The notes below the pieces were generated by a model that was given only the letters and a program-made list of their open reading frames with translations, made no database searches and was not told the DNA's origin. Shown here in pieces: positions 33,404 to 42,765 of a stretch of DNA of 60,243 nucleotides. Both the position numbers and the translations under genes were made by a program. Position 1 is the first letter of the stretch. Every line of letters begins with the position of its first letter. This DNA comes from Bacillaceae bacterium Marseille-Q3522 (GTDB lineage: Bacteria; Bacillota; Bacilli; Bacillales; Cytobacillaceae), in assembly GCA_017898095.1 (NCBI GenBank), contig JAGKQJ010000005.1, positions 1 through 60,243 of the forward strand, written 5' to 3'.

Positions 33404-35114
33404 TTTTTACACCCGCCATTTCATGGAGCCCTTTTCCCGGAGCGATCATTGGATAGACATTTTCACCCGGGTCAATCCGGAAATCAAATAACACCGGCTC
33501 CTTACTGTTCATTGCTTGCGGCAGCACCTCTTTTGCCTTCTCTTCACTGTCAATCACATATCCTTTGATTCCATAAGATTCGGCTAATTTTATAAACGAC
33601 GGCTGAAAGGAATTTTTACTATGAGAATATCGTTCGTCATAAAAGATCTCCTGCCATTGTCTTACCATTCCTAAAGCATGATTATTAAAAATAGCAATTT
33701 TTATTGGCAAATTCCATTCGCGGATAACACCGAGTTCCTGAGCCGACATTTGGAAGCCTCCATCACCCACTATTGCAATCACGCAGGCATCCTTATTGGC
33801 AATTTGTGCGCCGATACTGGCAGGAAGGCCGAAACCCATTGTTCCCAGTCCGCCGGATGTAACCCATTTGTTTGCATCTTTGAAACGGTAATATTGTGCA
33901 GCCCACATTTGATGCTGTCCTACATCCGTCACAACAATTGCTTCTCCATTCGTTATAGAAAAAAGCAGCTCCATTACCTTTTGCGGTTTTAACTCCCCGT
34001 GATTTTCATAATAATAAGGGAACTTTTTCTGCCAATCATGCAATTGCTCCAGCCAGGCTTTTTGCTCAGGCGACTTGCCATTTTGATTGATTAATGCCTG
34101 TAATGCTTCTTTTGCATCTGCGACTACCGGTATTTCCGTAACGATATTTTTGCCAATCTCTGCCGGGTCGATATCGATATGAGCGACTTTTGCATTCGGT
34201 GCAAAATGCTCCAGCTTCCCGGTGAGGCGGTCGTCAAATCGCGCCCCAATATTTATAAGTAAATCACATTGATACAAAGCCATATTTGCGGTATAACAGC
34301 CGTGCATACCCGCTAATCCCAAAAACAACGGATGATCAGCTGGAAATCCGCCTAATCCCAGCAACGTGTGAACGACAGGAATTTGTTGTTGTTCGGCATA
34401 TGCTTTCAGCTCTGCGCAGGCTTTCGCGTGGAGAATGCCGGCACCGGCAAGAATAACCGGTTTTTTTGCCGAGCTGACAGCTTCCGTTAACTTCCGTATT
34501 TGCAAATGATTCGGACGTGTATTTGGCTGGTATCCCGGCAATGTAATCTTTTTTTCTGCCCGAGGAACAGCCGCTTTTGCGGCAATGTTTTTTGGAATAT
34601 CAATAAGCACCGGGCCAGGTCTGCCGCTTGTTGCAATATAAAACGCCTCTTTCACAATATATGGAATATCCTCAATTTTACTAACTTGATAACTATACTT
34701 TGTAATTGGCATTGTTATGCCGACAATATCTGCTTCCTGAAAAGCATCTGTTCCAATCACATTTGTCGCAACCTGGCCGGTAAAAACAACAAGTGGCAAA
34801 GAATCCATCATCGCATCGGCTAATCCCGTAACAATATTCGTTGCCCCCGGCCCGGAAGTTGCGATTACCACGCCCGGCTTTCCGGATATTCTCGCATATC
34901 CTTCCGCCGCGTGAATCCCTCCTTGTTCATGCCTTGGTAAAATATGCAGGATATCCGCATCATAAATTTTGTCATAAATAGGTAATACAGCTCCTCCCGG
35001 ATAGCCAAATATTACTTCCACGTTCTCTCTTTTTAATGCTTTCATTAGCAGTTCCGCTCCTGGAACCGGTGTTTTCTCTCCCTTTTTCGCGGAAAAGGTT
35101 GTTTCCTGTAACAT
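33387..35114 (-). CDS. ilvB: Acetolactate synthase, large (catalytic) subunit
   Basis: This thiamine-diphosphate enzyme forms acetolactate or acetohydroxybutyrate from pyruvate. It has the glutamate activating ThDP in [17 protein letters not shown], the FAD-binding middle domain, and the ThDP/Mg motif from GDGGFQMS to NNHALGM. The product has 575 residues; the ATG follows AAGGAGG. It is the first gene of ilvBHC-leuABCD, behind a leucine T-box leader, and overlaps ilvH. Confidence 0.97.
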
Positions 35115-35165
35115 TTTTTAACCTCCTTCTAATTTACTTAACCGAAAAGTTCAAATTGACTTAAC

Positions 35166-35229
35166 AAAAAGAAAAGCCCTCTCACCCCTTTATATCCAAA
35201 TGACAGATACAAGGGATGAAAAGGCTTTT
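35166..35229 (-). terminator. T-box terminator of ilvB leader
   Basis: On the minus strand AAAAGCCTTTTCATCCCTT pairs with AAAGGGGTGAGAGGGCTTTT through a short loop region, followed by CTTTTTG. It overlaps the T-box antiterminator and lies just upstream of the ilvB ribosome site. Confidence 0.9.
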
Positions 35230-35517
35230 GTTACCAATCCACGGTACCACCCTGCTTCACGAACAATTCGTGCAACTCATGGGAAAACAGTTTTCCCGGT
35301 TTTGATAACGAGTGGCAGCCACCCGGCCATTCTTACTAACAGTTCAGAAAGACACTCAGAGGTGAGTTCATTTTAAGTGAGATTACCGGCTTTCAGCGTA
35401 CCCGGCTCTCTGGAAATGCTCAGCTTAAAATTACTTATCCTCTTCTTCGATTTATTGAATATTCAGTCATATTTCTGATAATAATGATGTGTTCAGCTTT
35501 GCTTGTTTGCTTTATTT
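35230..35517 (-). promoter_or_regulatory. T-box riboswitch (leucine) of the ilv-leu operon
   Basis: The conserved T-box GGTGGTACCGTGG lies at 35240-35252 on the minus strand. The specifier is CUC in GAACUCACCUCUGAG (plus-strand GAG at 35364-35366), a leucine codon followed by A as usual. The leader starts near 35517. This matches leucine control of ilv-leu in Bacillus subtilis. Confidence 0.93.
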
Positions 35518-35523
35518 GAGGAC

Positions 35524-35553
35524 TATCTTACGCTGAATTTTCAAGCGAGTCAA
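35524..35553 (-). promoter_or_regulatory. Sigma-A promoter of ilv-leu
   Basis: On the minus strand -35 TTGACT (35548-35553) and -10 TAAGAT (35524-35529) are 18 bases apart, just upstream of the T-box leader. Confidence 0.8.
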
Positions 35554-35566
35554 CAGTATTTTTATA

Positions 35567-35581
35567 AATTATTTGATAATT
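35567..35581. promoter_or_regulatory. Candidate CodY box of ilv-leu
   Basis: AATTATCAAATAATT on the minus strand differs at three positions from AATTTTCWGAAAATT. It lies 14 bases upstream of the -35. CodY represses ilv-leu in Bacillus subtilis, so the position is sensible. Confidence 0.4.
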
Positions 35582-35598
35582 TTGATTTATGAATTTTT

Positions 35599-35614
35599 AT
35601 GAAAGCGGTTACAG
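35599..35614. promoter_or_regulatory. CcpA cre site of ilv-leu
   Basis: ATGAAAGCGGTTACAG matches WTGNNARCGNWWWCAW at all but the last position. Its centre is about 90 bases upstream of the predicted start, where the Bacillus subtilis operon has its activating cre. Confidence 0.75.
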
Positions 35615-35789
35615 CATTGCTATATTCGCTTTTTTATTAACCAAAAAAATTTTTTAATAATTTTTTGTCAGGGTTTTTAACAAGGTATACACTTTAATAT
35701 TCCATTTATACATTAATTTGGCCTTTATATTCGATTATCTCTTTACTTATGCAGAGACAATTTTTATTCAGTCCTCGCGGTTTTTGATT

Positions 35790-36062
35790 TTATCGCAGAT
35801 TAAGGAGCAGTAATACCCCCACCTCAAAAATGGAGGTGATACCAGTCATTTTAGGTGGGGGATAAACTGCCCCTAAAAGCCCGATTGGTGAAACAAGGTT
35901 TCTCTTAAGGCTTCAGCCCTTAGAAAATTCAATCAGGCTATGCGTGACTAACCATCAGTGGGGGATGTGTGCCGACTAAAATCTCAGGCGTCCTGTTGCA
36001 ACGTCGGAACTAGTACGTCCTGTACGTCGGAAAACCCCCACTAATGGAAGTTTCACTTTATA
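35790..36062 (+). repeat. Repeat R1, full copy B
   Basis: A 273-bp copy in the same orientation as copy A with the same three hairpins. The region between the third stem arms has diverged (CAGGCGTCCTGTTGCAACG in place of CCACGGCCTCATGTCTTCG), but CTAGTACGTCCTGTACGT is identical. It lies between the permease gene stop and the ilv-leu control region. The remaining part of this gap is AT-rich. Confidence 0.85.
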
Positions 36063-36080
36063 ACAAATTGTGCCCATTTT

Positions 36081-37103
36081 TTAAAAAAAGATGCCAACCA
36101 TTAAGCAGAGTGAAAAGATAACGACTGTAACGATGAAAATATAAAAAAAGACAAACTTTAATTTAAAACTGGCAAACATAACAAAAGTATTTTTTAAATC
36201 GAGAATTGGTCCATACACTAAAAATCCAAGAATTGCTTCGGGTAAAAACCATTGCTCAAAGGAAGCTGCCACAAACGCGTCCGCTTCTGAGCACAATGAT
36301 AAAAGAAACGCAGTGCCCATCATAAAGCCTGTCCCAACAATGGGCACGGAGGCAGCACCGGCAAATGCGGATGCTTGAAAATACGTTTGTGCCACACTTG
36401 CGAGTGCCGCTCCGGCGATAAAATATTTACCTACCGAAAAAAATTCATTAGCACAATGGTGCAGCATCCCTTTCCATTTTGACTTTCCTCTTTTAATACC
36501 CATTGACGATTCACTGCCAAGAAGATCCTCTTTTCTTGTCCGGAATACAGGTTGTTTTGCAAAATACAGATAGACGAAAAACGACGTAATCAGCGCCGTA
36601 ATCATGCATAATATAAATCTTCCAAGATAAATTTGCGGTTGAATTGGAAACGCATAAAAAGTCGAAGCAAACACAACAAAATTTAATATTGGCGCGCCAC
36701 AAAGCAACGCAGCGCCAGCGTGGACCGGCACCCCTTTTTGAATCAGCCTTCTGACAACAGGTATAATCGCGCATTCACAGACCGGTGTAATAACGGCTGC
36801 AACCAGGGCGACAACTCCTGCAGCAACAGGATTTTTAGGGATCATTTTTTTAATCATTTCCCCGCTCATATAGATTTGTATCACTGAGGAAGCAACTGCC
36901 CCTAAAAGAATAAAGGGAAGAGCTTCCAATAAGATTCCTAAAAAAATAATAAAAATCGAACGCCATTCAGACGGAATCGAACTTCCATTGAAAAAAATCA
37001 ATTGCTCGTTTCCAAACAAAAATAAAAAAATCAGCAATATAAATAATCCGGTGGCCAAGATTTCTTTCAAAAAGAAAGGAATACGCATCATAAACTCCAT
37101 CAT
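36081..37103 (-). CDS. Permease of the DUF318/UPF0718 (YraQ/YcgR) family
   Basis: This is a 340-residue integral membrane protein with about eight helices. After the second helix comes the family signature TPVCECAIIPVVRRLIQKGVP in two adjacent parts (residues about 112-132), with a CxC pair probably involved in metal or metalloid binding. A second half repeats the arrangement (FLLSLCSEADAFVAASF). Family members move an unknown substrate. The start at 37103 overlaps the ribosome site AAGGA next to the stop of the COG0523 GTPase gene 4 bases upstream, so both are one operon. The Zur-like box ahead of that gene suggests a zinc-limitation role; this is inference. Confidence 0.85.
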   Translation of the reverse strand: MMEFMMRIPFFLKEILATGLFILLIFLFLFGNEQLIFFNGSSIPSEWRSIFIIFLGILLEALPFILLGAVASSVIQIYMSGEMIKKMIPKNPVAAGVVALVAAVITPVCECAIIPVVRRLIQKGVPVHAGAALLCGAPILNFVVFASTFYAFPIQPQIYLGRFILCMITALITSFFVYLYFAKQPVFRTRKEDLLGSESSMGIKRGKSKWKGMLHHCANEFFSVGKYFIAGAALASVAQTYFQASAFAGAASVPIVGTGFMMGTAFLLSLCSEADAFVAASFEQWFLPEAILGFLVYGPILDLKNTFVMFASFKLKFVFFYIFIVTVVIFSLCLMVGIFF

Positions 37104-37106
37104 TCC

Positions 37107-38027
37107 TTAGACTTTGATTTGATAGCGCCTGAGATTTACACCAATTAAGAGGATTTCACCGGCTGTTTGCTTTCTCCAATTACTTATCTTTTCCCAGGAT
37201 AATCCCCCGGAAGCGTATTGAAAATGGTACCACTCTTTGTCGTTTTTATCTTGAATAATTCCTTTTGCTCTTAGAAGACGGTCTCCTAATTCCGCAAGCA
37301 GATTCGCGATATCGCGCTTTGTGACATTTTTCACTTGATTCAGCTTTATTGATTTGATTTCTTGATGTTTGATTTTTTCGAATGAAGGATTGTACAGCTT
37401 ACTTGAATTTCGTTTTTCCTGCATGACAGCCGGGACATCGGAACCATATTCTGTTTTTACGATCACAGCAGTATCGTTGTATTTTTTTACTATTTTTTCA
37501 ATTTTATCAAGTTGTTGCGGATTTTCGATCCGGTCGATTTTGTTTAAAACGATGACGCTTGCCTGTTCCAGCTGCGCCTTTTGCAATTCTCTCACTTCTT
37601 TTGCACTGGAAAAAATACTTACATAATCAAAAAGCTTCGGAGAATCGACTACACAAACGGAATGAATCAGCTGAAAATCTTTGTTGAAAGGCGGCTGTGT
37701 AAAGATATCTGCTACTTCCCCCGGATTTGCTACTCCCGTCCCTTCGATGATAAGTATGTCTAACTGCCTGTTACGGGCTGAAACTGCCATTTGCTGCAAT
37801 AACCGCTTTAAATCATCTTGAATCGAGCAGCAAATACAGCCATTCAATAATTCATACAGCTGTTCCTTTTGAAAAAGATGTGTTTCTAAATTGGCATTCC
37901 CCAGCTCATTTAAAAGAATGGCTACTTTCTTTCCTGCGCGTTTAAAATAGTCCGCTGCCTTCAACAGCGCTGTTGTTTTTCCACTTCCTAAAAAACCATT
38001 TATGAAGTAAACTGGGATTGGTTTCAT
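37107..38027 (-). CDS. COG0523 (CobW/ZigA/YciC) metallochaperone GTPase
   Basis: A 306-residue G3E-family GTPase. It has Walker A FLGSGKTTAL (about 12-21), the metal-binding CxCC motif in NGCICCSIQDD (about 62-72), EGTGVANPGEV (G3 region) and the base-specificity motif NKID. The C-terminal CobW domain (about 210-300) ends LLIGVNLRRYQIKV. No His-rich tail is seen. Members insert metal into client proteins, often under zinc starvation. It heads a two-gene operon with the CxC permease. A Zur-box-like palindrome at 38080-38094 supports zinc control. The ATG has AAAGGAG upstream. Confidence 0.9.
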   Translation of the reverse strand: MKPIPVYFINGFLGSGKTTALLKAADYFKRAGKKVAILLNELGNANLETHLFQKEQLYELLNGCICCSIQDDLKRLLQQMAVSARNRQLDILIIEGTGVANPGEVADIFTQPPFNKDFQLIHSVCVVDSPKLFDYVSIFSSAKEVRELQKAQLEQASVIVLNKIDRIENPQQLDKIEKIVKKYNDTAVIVKTEYGSDVPAVMQEKRNSSKLYNPSFEKIKHQEIKSIKLNQVKNVTKRDIANLLAELGDRLLRAKGIIQDKNDKEWYHFQYASGGLSWEKISNWRKQTAGEILLIGVNLRRYQIKV

Positions 38028-38079
38028 GTCTATACTCCTTTACAAAAAAAATAGTTAACATAAGATTATGTGCAATAAA

Positions 38080-38094
38080 TCGGAAGTATTACGA
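38080..38094. promoter_or_regulatory. Candidate Zur box
   Basis: TCGTAATACTTCCGA on the minus strand matches the Bacillus Zur core TCGTAATnATTACGA at 12 of 14 positions and is followed by TTT as in the extended consensus. It lies 53-67 bases upstream of the COG0523 gene start. Confidence 0.6.
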
Positions 38095-38146
38095 AAAATT
38101 CTTTCAGATTGTTTCTATCATTAAATGTTAATATTCCTTACACAAA

Positions 38147-38187
38147 AGAACCGGTGCGAAAGTAAATTTATTTCACACCGGTTCTTA
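38147..38187. terminator. Terminator after the FtsX permease gene
   Basis: AAGAACCGGTG and CACCGGTTCTT form a long stem (with further TGAAA pairing). T-runs flank both sides, the better one on the plus strand. On the minus strand it should end the ABC exporter transcript before the COG0523 promoter. Confidence 0.7.
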
Positions 38188-38216
38188 TTTTTTTGGAATC
38201 CTCGAAGTCTCTAAAC

Positions 38217-40847
38217 CTATATATTTTCTTGTTTTAAAGCATCGATAATATTTTCTTTTTTCACCTTTGCACTGGAGTAGAGCATGGCCGTACCGACAAT
38301 CACAAAGACAGCTGCAACAGCAATCACTATACTGGTAACAGGAAGGGTAAAACGATAATCGAAGCTGTTCATCAGCGAACGGTGAATAAAAAACATCACG
38401 ATAAAACTAAGCGGAAGCCCGTACAAGAGCGACTTGATTCCGTACAAAACACTTTCATAGTTAATCATTTTCGTGAAACCCTTTGGTGTCATGCCGACAG
38501 ACTTCAACATCGCGAATTCCTTTTTACGCAGGGCAATGCTGGTTGAAATGGTGTTAAAAATATTGGCAACACAAATTGAAGTAATTAAAATAATAAAGCC
38601 ATAGACAAAGACATTCATGACAAGCAGCATCTGTTCTTGCTGCTGTCTGATTTGATACAAATTGTAGACATAGGCATTACTATTCATTTCTTCGATCTCT
38701 TGCTGCGTTTTAAGCGGATCGCTGCTGTTTAAGTATAGATATGGTATTTTGTCGTAAGCTGAAATTTTATCATTATTCCCAACCAATTGCGCAAAAACAA
38801 CTTCAGAGATAATAATATTTAAATTATGCACATTGTCTGCCATAACTCCCATTGGCACCTGATCCGTCAATGCGGCAATGCTTACTTTTCCAAGAGATAA
38901 TTCTTTTCCGGTTTCCCAGTCTGTATAATTTATTTCGAGGCTTTGACCGGTTTTGGCTTTTATCGCCTTTGTTTCAACATATTTTTCGGCTTCCGGATCT
39001 TGATAGTTAACCGTGTCAATCACGATTGCCGCCGGATTCTCTGGATTAGTAAGCTGCCCGTAATCAGCGCCTGCCTTTTCTGCATATTCTCGCAAGTTGT
39101 GATCATCTAAAGTGTAAACAGATATTCCGTATTGATAATATCCCGGTTTTATCTCATCTGTCATTTCGCGTAACTCATCTGCAACTCTTTCTTCTTCAAT
39201 GAAAGAGTTGCCATAAAACCGACTAAAAATACTGTACTCTCCAACGCTGTCCAAAGACGAAATCGATGCAAAGACGCTCTCTGCTTCTTCCCGACTGTTA
39301 CTATCCACCGTTACTTGAATATCAAAATTAATTCCATCCTGTGATAGCATCAGTGACTTTTTCAGATTTGCCGTATAAAAGGAGACAGCCAAGAAAAGTA
39401 CGATACTAATGACGAGTGAAAAAACTGTAGCCCTGTATCTGCGTTTGTTACGTTTTAAATTTTTTAAGCCAATTTCCGCTTCCATCCCAAACAGCTTGCG
39501 CACCAGCTTTGATGTCTTCACTTTTTTCCCTGTTAACTTGACATCCGCAGTTTGCCTAATCGCATCAATGGCAGAAATTTTTGCCGCCTTCCTTGCCGGC
39601 AAATAAGTAGAAAGAAAGATTGTAAGCATGGAAACTGCAATGGCAACTAAGAGTGTAAACGGCGAAACGACCGCCCTTAAGCTTTCCGTCATCCCCAGAG
39701 CCCCTTGGATAATCGAGTTAATAAAACGAAATGTAATTTCAATACCGGCGATCCCTGCGATGAGACCAACCGGAATGCTGACCAATCCAATGATTGCTCC
39801 TTCAAACAATACCGAGTTCCGTTTCTGCCGTCTTGTTGCCCCGACACTTGCCAACATTCCTAAATACCGGGACCGTTCCGATACCGAAATAGCAAACGCA
39901 TTGTAAATTAAAGAAATGGAGCCAATCATAATCACGCTCATAATAATTGCCGATAAGGAATATAGCATTGTCCTCGTGCCGTCATCTTTTATAACACCGT
40001 AATAACGCAGCAGTTCATTATTAAAAATAACTCCGTCCTTATCGATATTAGTTTTCTTAGCCAGCTCGTTTGCGTGATCAAATAACGAACTATTAATATT
40101 CCGTAAAATCACACTGGCATTCACCTTATCACCTGCGGCAAGATTGCTGTCGTCAACATAAGTCAATACCGTATAACCTGGAGCCCATGCCGGTTCAAAT
40201 GTCGGCCGCTTGATTACACCAACAACCGTATAGCTTTTTGTCGTTTTCTCTTTTAGAGTTTCGCTTAATTGTTCCTCTTCATTTTGAAAGGAATCCCCGG
40301 TCTGTAAAGGATCCGTTTGTGATAGCGGCTGGCTCGTAAATTCTTCGTCCGTGGTACCTTCTATGTAACGTTTTCCAACATCAAATGTTAGATTATCTCC
40401 AATGTTGTAGTTAACTTTTGCGTTCGTTGCAATATGATCGGAGATAACAATTTCGTCTGCACGCTGCGGAAGCCTGCCTTCCTTTAATTCTATTGGAAAT
40501 TCAGCAAATCCCTGTTTGTTATATTCACGAATGAAGAGATACGGTTTTCCTTCATTTTGGCTACCGTCTAACAACGCATAGCCGACATCTTTTAAAACAA
40601 TAAGCGATTTTGTTTCTTTATCGTTTTTCAGCGCTTCCAGCTGATCTTTGTTCACATCCTTATAAAGGACATGCCATTCGCCTTCATCAGCAATCGTCTG
40701 CCTTTTCAATAAATCCATAAACGATAACCCGAGCGTAGCCACGGCTGTCACCATGGCAACGGAAATAATCACGCCGATAATTGTGACCAATGTCCGTCTT
40801 TTATTTTTCAATAAGTGTCTTATCGTAAGTTTATTTACGATGTTCAT
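38217..40847 (-). CDS. ABC exporter permease, FtsX/MacB type
   Basis: This 876-residue membrane protein has a first helix at about 18-42, a large extracytoplasmic domain (about 45-295), an FtsX domain with three helices (about 300-435), a second single helix (about 475-497), another extracytoplasmic domain, and a second FtsX domain to the end. This duplicated FtsX layout is common in Firmicutes exporters for peptides, lipids or antimicrobials. It overlaps the ATPase gene by four bases (ATGA) and forms one transporter with it. A two-component system lies directly upstream and probably senses the substrate. The substrate is unknown. Confidence 0.88.
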   Translation of the reverse strand: MNIVNKLTIRHLLKNKRRTLVTIIGVIISVAMVTAVATLGLSFMDLLKRQTIADEGEWHVLYKDVNKDQLEALKNDKETKSLIVLKDVGYALLDGSQNEGKPYLFIREYNKQGFAEFPIELKEGRLPQRADEIVISDHIATNAKVNYNIGDNLTFDVGKRYIEGTTDEEFTSQPLSQTDPLQTGDSFQNEEEQLSETLKEKTTKSYTVVGVIKRPTFEPAWAPGYTVLTYVDDSNLAAGDKVNASVILRNINSSLFDHANELAKKTNIDKDGVIFNNELLRYYGVIKDDGTRTMLYSLSAIIMSVIMIGSISLIYNAFAISVSERSRYLGMLASVGATRRQKRNSVLFEGAIIGLVSIPVGLIAGIAGIEITFRFINSIIQGALGMTESLRAVVSPFTLLVAIAVSMLTIFLSTYLPARKAAKISAIDAIRQTADVKLTGKKVKTSKLVRKLFGMEAEIGLKNLKRNKRRYRATVFSLVISIVLFLAVSFYTANLKKSLMLSQDGINFDIQVTVDSNSREEAESVFASISSLDSVGEYSIFSRFYGNSFIEEERVADELREMTDEIKPGYYQYGISVYTLDDHNLREYAEKAGADYGQLTNPENPAAIVIDTVNYQDPEAEKYVETKAIKAKTGQSLEINYTDWETGKELSLGKVSIAALTDQVPMGVMADNVHNLNIIISEVVFAQLVGNNDKISAYDKIPYLYLNSSDPLKTQQEIEEMNSNAYVYNLYQIRQQQEQMLLVMNVFVYGFIILITSICVANIFNTISTSIALRKKEFAMLKSVGMTPKGFTKMINYESVLYGIKSLLYGLPLSFIVMFFIHRSLMNSFDYRFTLPVTSIVIAVAAVFVIVGTAMLYSSAKVKKENIIDALKQENI

Positions 40848-41527
40848 GGACGAACCACCTCATCCTTGGCAATTCTTCCATCTTCAATTGCAATCACTCT
40901 GTCCGCCTGCAAGGCGATCCTTTCATCATGTGTAATAATAATTAACGTTTGATGATACGTTTTGTTGAACATTTTCAGTAAATCAACAATTTCACTGCTA
41001 TTTTTACTGTCTAAGTTTCCTGTCGGCTCGTCCGCAAGCATAATTGCAGGATTAGCGATCAGCGCCCTGCCAATCGAAACCCTTTGCTGCTGTCCGCCGG
41101 ACAGCTGGTTAGGGAGGTGTCCTAAACGATTTTCCAGGCCTAATACCCTGACAATATCATCAAACTGCTTTTTATCAACCTTATGCTGATCCAGCAGCAA
41201 TGGTAATGTGATGTTTTCTTCCACCGTTAAAACAGGAATCAGATTGTAAAATTGATAGATCAGACCAATTTGCCGGCGGCGAAAGATGGCCAGCTGGGTT
41301 TCATTAAGTTGATAAATATCCGTGTTATCAAGAAAAACTTTCCCGCCTGTCGGTCTGTCGACACCGCCCAATAAATGTAACAATGTTGATTTTCCTGAAC
41401 CTGACGGACCGATGATGGCGACAAACTCGCCTTTTTCAACAGAAAAAGAAACATCATCTAAAGCTTTTACTGCTGTTTCTCCTTTGCCATACATTTTAGA
41501 CAGATGCTCAATTTTTAATATTTCCAT
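40844..41527 (-). CDS. ABC exporter ATP-binding protein (MacB/LolD type)
   Basis: The 227-residue nucleotide-binding subunit has Walker A GPSGSGKST (40-48), signature LSGGQQQRVSIGRAL, Walker B IMLADEPTGNLD and the H-loop in IIITHDERIA. I use the ATG at 41527 (MEILKIEHLSKMYG), nine bases after GGGGG; the frame open to 41596 crosses the promoter and operator. It is followed by the FtsX permease with four-base overlap. Repeats resembling response-regulator sites lie upstream. Confidence 0.93.
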   Translation of the reverse strand: MEILKIEHLSKMYGKGETAVKALDDVSFSVEKGEFVAIIGPSGSGKSTLLHLLGGVDRPTGGKVFLDNTDIYQLNETQLAIFRRRQIGLIYQFYNLIPVLTVEENITLPLLLDQHKVDKKQFDDIVRVLGLENRLGHLPNQLSGGQQQRVSIGRALIANPAIMLADEPTGNLDSKNSSEIVDLLKMFNKTYHQTLIIITHDERIALQADRVIAIEDGRIAKDEVVRP

Positions 41528-41570
41528 AGCAATAACCCCCACTAATTGATAATGTAAGTATATCTGTCTA

Positions 41571-41610
41571 AAATGACTTTCAAGTGACTTGTACATGACA
41601 AAATTGTCAT
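41571..41610. promoter_or_regulatory. Candidate response-regulator operator of the ABC exporter
   Basis: Two TGACTT half-sites start 11 bases apart (41574-41579 and 41585-41590), followed by the palindrome ATGACA-AAAT-TGTCAT (41595-41610). OmpR-type regulators bind such 10-11-base direct repeats. A weak promoter, TTGAAA-N17-TACTTA on the minus strand, overlaps the repeats. Confidence 0.4.
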
Positions 41611-41751
41611 TTTCATAAGATTTAAGGCAGGCTTAAGACCTCAAAGATTTCCCGGAAAATAACTGCTCTATTCCTTTTGGAGAGTATTCTTGCTTGCATG
41701 ATGATGGCAGTTAACAGCATCCTGTTCATCATATCAGGTGCGAAAATTAAG

Positions 41752-42765
41752 TTAAATAACTTGTTTGTAAAATTTGATCAAAAACTGTGTACCTTTCCCT
41801 GGTTTGCTACTGACAGTGATATCCCCATTCTGCTTGGTAATAATACTATAGGCCATTGCCAATCCAATTCCGACACTTTCTTCACCGGCATTCTTTCCTT
41901 TATAAAACCGTTTAAAAATATACGGGAGATCTTCTTTTGCGATGCCCTTGCCGTTATCTTGAATCGTAATTTCTGTAAACAAAGCATTTTCTGCAGAGGA
42001 AATGAAAATCGAGCCGCCCTGTCCGGTATGCTCGACACAATTTTTTATAATATTTAATAACGCTTCAACTGTCCAATTAAGGTCGCCTTGAAACTTTACT
42101 GTCTGATTTTCCTTTATCTTAACAGTTTGTTCTTTAATCTCTATCGGTATTAACAGCGGCTCCAACGCTTTTACAATAACACTTTGCACCGGGATCCATT
42201 CTTTTTTAAACGAAACTGCTCCCGCATCAATTTTCGAAAGTTTCAACAAGGAAGAAACCAGCCACTCAATGCGCTCAAGCTGTATTTGAATGTTGTGCGT
42301 AAATTCTGCTCTTTTCGCCGGACTGATCCTTTCGTCACTTAATAAATCCGCCATGACCATCATCGAGGTAAGAGGAGTTTTTAATTGATGGGAAATATCA
42401 GAAATTGCATTTGTCAGCTGTATCTTATCTTTTTGTAAATGAGAGCCCTGCTCTGAAAGCATAAGGGTAACTTTGTAGATCTCATTTTTGAGAATGCTCA
42501 GCTCCCCTTCCATATTATCGCGAATATCAAGCGAGTAATGACCCGCCGCTATTTCCCTTAAATATCCTGAAAGTTTTCCCAGTTCACGGTATCGCCAGAC
42601 GGTAAAAAGCAATGCAGCGACAGCTATCAAAACAGAGGTAATTGCCACAATTAATAAAGCAGCCGGCGAGATAAACGCAGCTGCAATCGCACCGGTACTA
42701 CAAATAAAAAGCATAATAAGTAAAAAAATCCGAATTTCTTTATTGCGCAGCAACTTAATCACCAA
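41752..42765 (-). CDS. Sensor histidine kinase, short-loop (intramembrane-sensing-like)
   Basis: The 337-residue protein has two N-terminal helices (about 12-31 and 36-56) joined by only a few residues (FISPA), so it lacks a real external sensor domain. A HAMP-like linker follows. The phosphoacceptor histidine is in SDISHQLKTPLTS (about H124), then the ATPase domain with NIIKNCVEH (N box), IQDNGKGI (G1) and GIGLAMAYSI (G2). Kinases of this design usually receive their signal through a partner ABC transporter; the FtsX exporter next door is the obvious candidate. It overlaps the regulator gene by 11 bases. Confidence 0.92.
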   Translation of the reverse strand: MVIKLLRNKEIRIFLLIMLFICSTGAIAAAFISPAALLIVAITSVLIAVAALLFTVWRYRELGKLSGYLREIAAGHYSLDIRDNMEGELSILKNEIYKVTLMLSEQGSHLQKDKIQLTNAISDISHQLKTPLTSMMVMADLLSDERISPAKRAEFTHNIQIQLERIEWLVSSLLKLSKIDAGAVSFKKEWIPVQSVIVKALEPLLIPIEIKEQTVKIKENQTVKFQGDLNWTVEALLNIIKNCVEHTGQGGSIFISSAENALFTEITIQDNGKGIAKEDLPYIFKRFYKGKNAGEESVGIGLAMAYSIITKQNGDITVSSKPGKGTQFLIKFYKQVI

